NCBI RefSeq assembly: GCF_018860665.1 | Contig: NZ_JAHKPK010000064.1 | Coordinates: forward strand, 62,001-126,000 | Length of the DNA: 64,000 nucleotides | Direction: 5' to 3' | Origin: Pacificibacter marinus | Lineage (GTDB): Bacteria; Pseudomonadota; Alphaproteobacteria; Rhodobacterales; Rhodobacteraceae | Shown: positions 63,999 through 64,000 of the stretch, piece after piece | How the letters are laid out: each line of letters opens with the position of its first letter | Numbering within the stretch: position 1 is the first letter of the stretch | Made by a program: the position numbers and the translations under genes | Notes under the pieces: generated by a model | Database searches by the model: none | What the model saw: the letters and a program-made list of their open reading frames with translations, nothing else | Told to the model about the DNA's origin: nothing

Positions 63999-64000
63999 TG

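Noticed and set aside
1-64000. CRISPR array or insertion sequence
   Set aside because: No spaced direct repeats and no transposase or integrase frame seen in the window.

Overview
The window looks like chromosome from a Roseobacter-clade member of the Rhodobacterales (Alphaproteobacteria). Evidence: an RpoE-ChrR singlet-oxygen pair with divergent TGATCC-type promoters, an alphaproteobacterial class A RNase P RNA, a monomeric NADP-dependent isocitrate dehydrogenase, a PopZ-like/TolC/Pcm group, a MetR-MetF divergon and many small Rhodobacterales families. This assignment is by protein recognition from memory, not by database search.

Layout. 1-8.9 kb: a TerB/DUF533-like gene cut by the window edge, a secreted YHYH protein, rnpB, an amidase, an Excalibur lipoprotein, gatA-gatC, an XRE regulator, tadA and rluB. 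9-14.9 kb: a compact plus-strand operon (25-codon micro-ORF, XpaC-like, TelA-like, DUF2927 lipoprotein, SPFH/GYF_2 protein, a small unknown, membrane-anchored zinc ribbon) that resembles membrane-stress gene sets. 15-16.3 kb: sugar kinase and dtd. 16.4-20.6 kb: rpoE-chrR, divergent from an FAD oxidoreductase/DUF1365/SDR operon, with matching RpoE-type promoters for both sides. 20.7-23.4 kb: tsaE-tsaB-tsaC-tsaD, all four bacterial t6A genes in one overlapping operon. 23.4-27.3 kb: the Anbu operon on the minus strand (proteasome-like peptidase, transglutaminase, alpha-E, circularly permuted ATP-grasp).

27.7-56.3 kb is mostly housekeeping: icd, tRNA-Leu(UAA), rhomboid, an orphan Flp-type pilin, suhB-like, metR/metF, a DUF2235 hydrolase, an ornithine-decarboxylase-like gene with a structured leader resembling the speF motif, an Lrp regulator, a serine hydrolase, valS, two PLP aminotransferases, a phosphatase, an MsbA-like ABC exporter overlapping tail-to-tail with a glycosyltransferase, ygfZ, tag, efp, a cupin, cobQ, a PopZ-like protein, tolC and pcm.

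From tRNA-Cys(GCA) at 56.2 kb to the right edge the content changes to an apparent genomic island: a tRNA-Arg-like remnant, orphan genes, a frameshifted relic, a two-gene operon coding for a P-loop GTPase and a two-helix membrane protein, and a HelD-like helicase with an inserted nuclease-like segment and several C-terminal zinc ribbons. No integrase is visible inside the window. The GTPase/membrane pair, possibly with the helicase, is my best candidate for an undescribed (perhaps defence) system; that is inference only.
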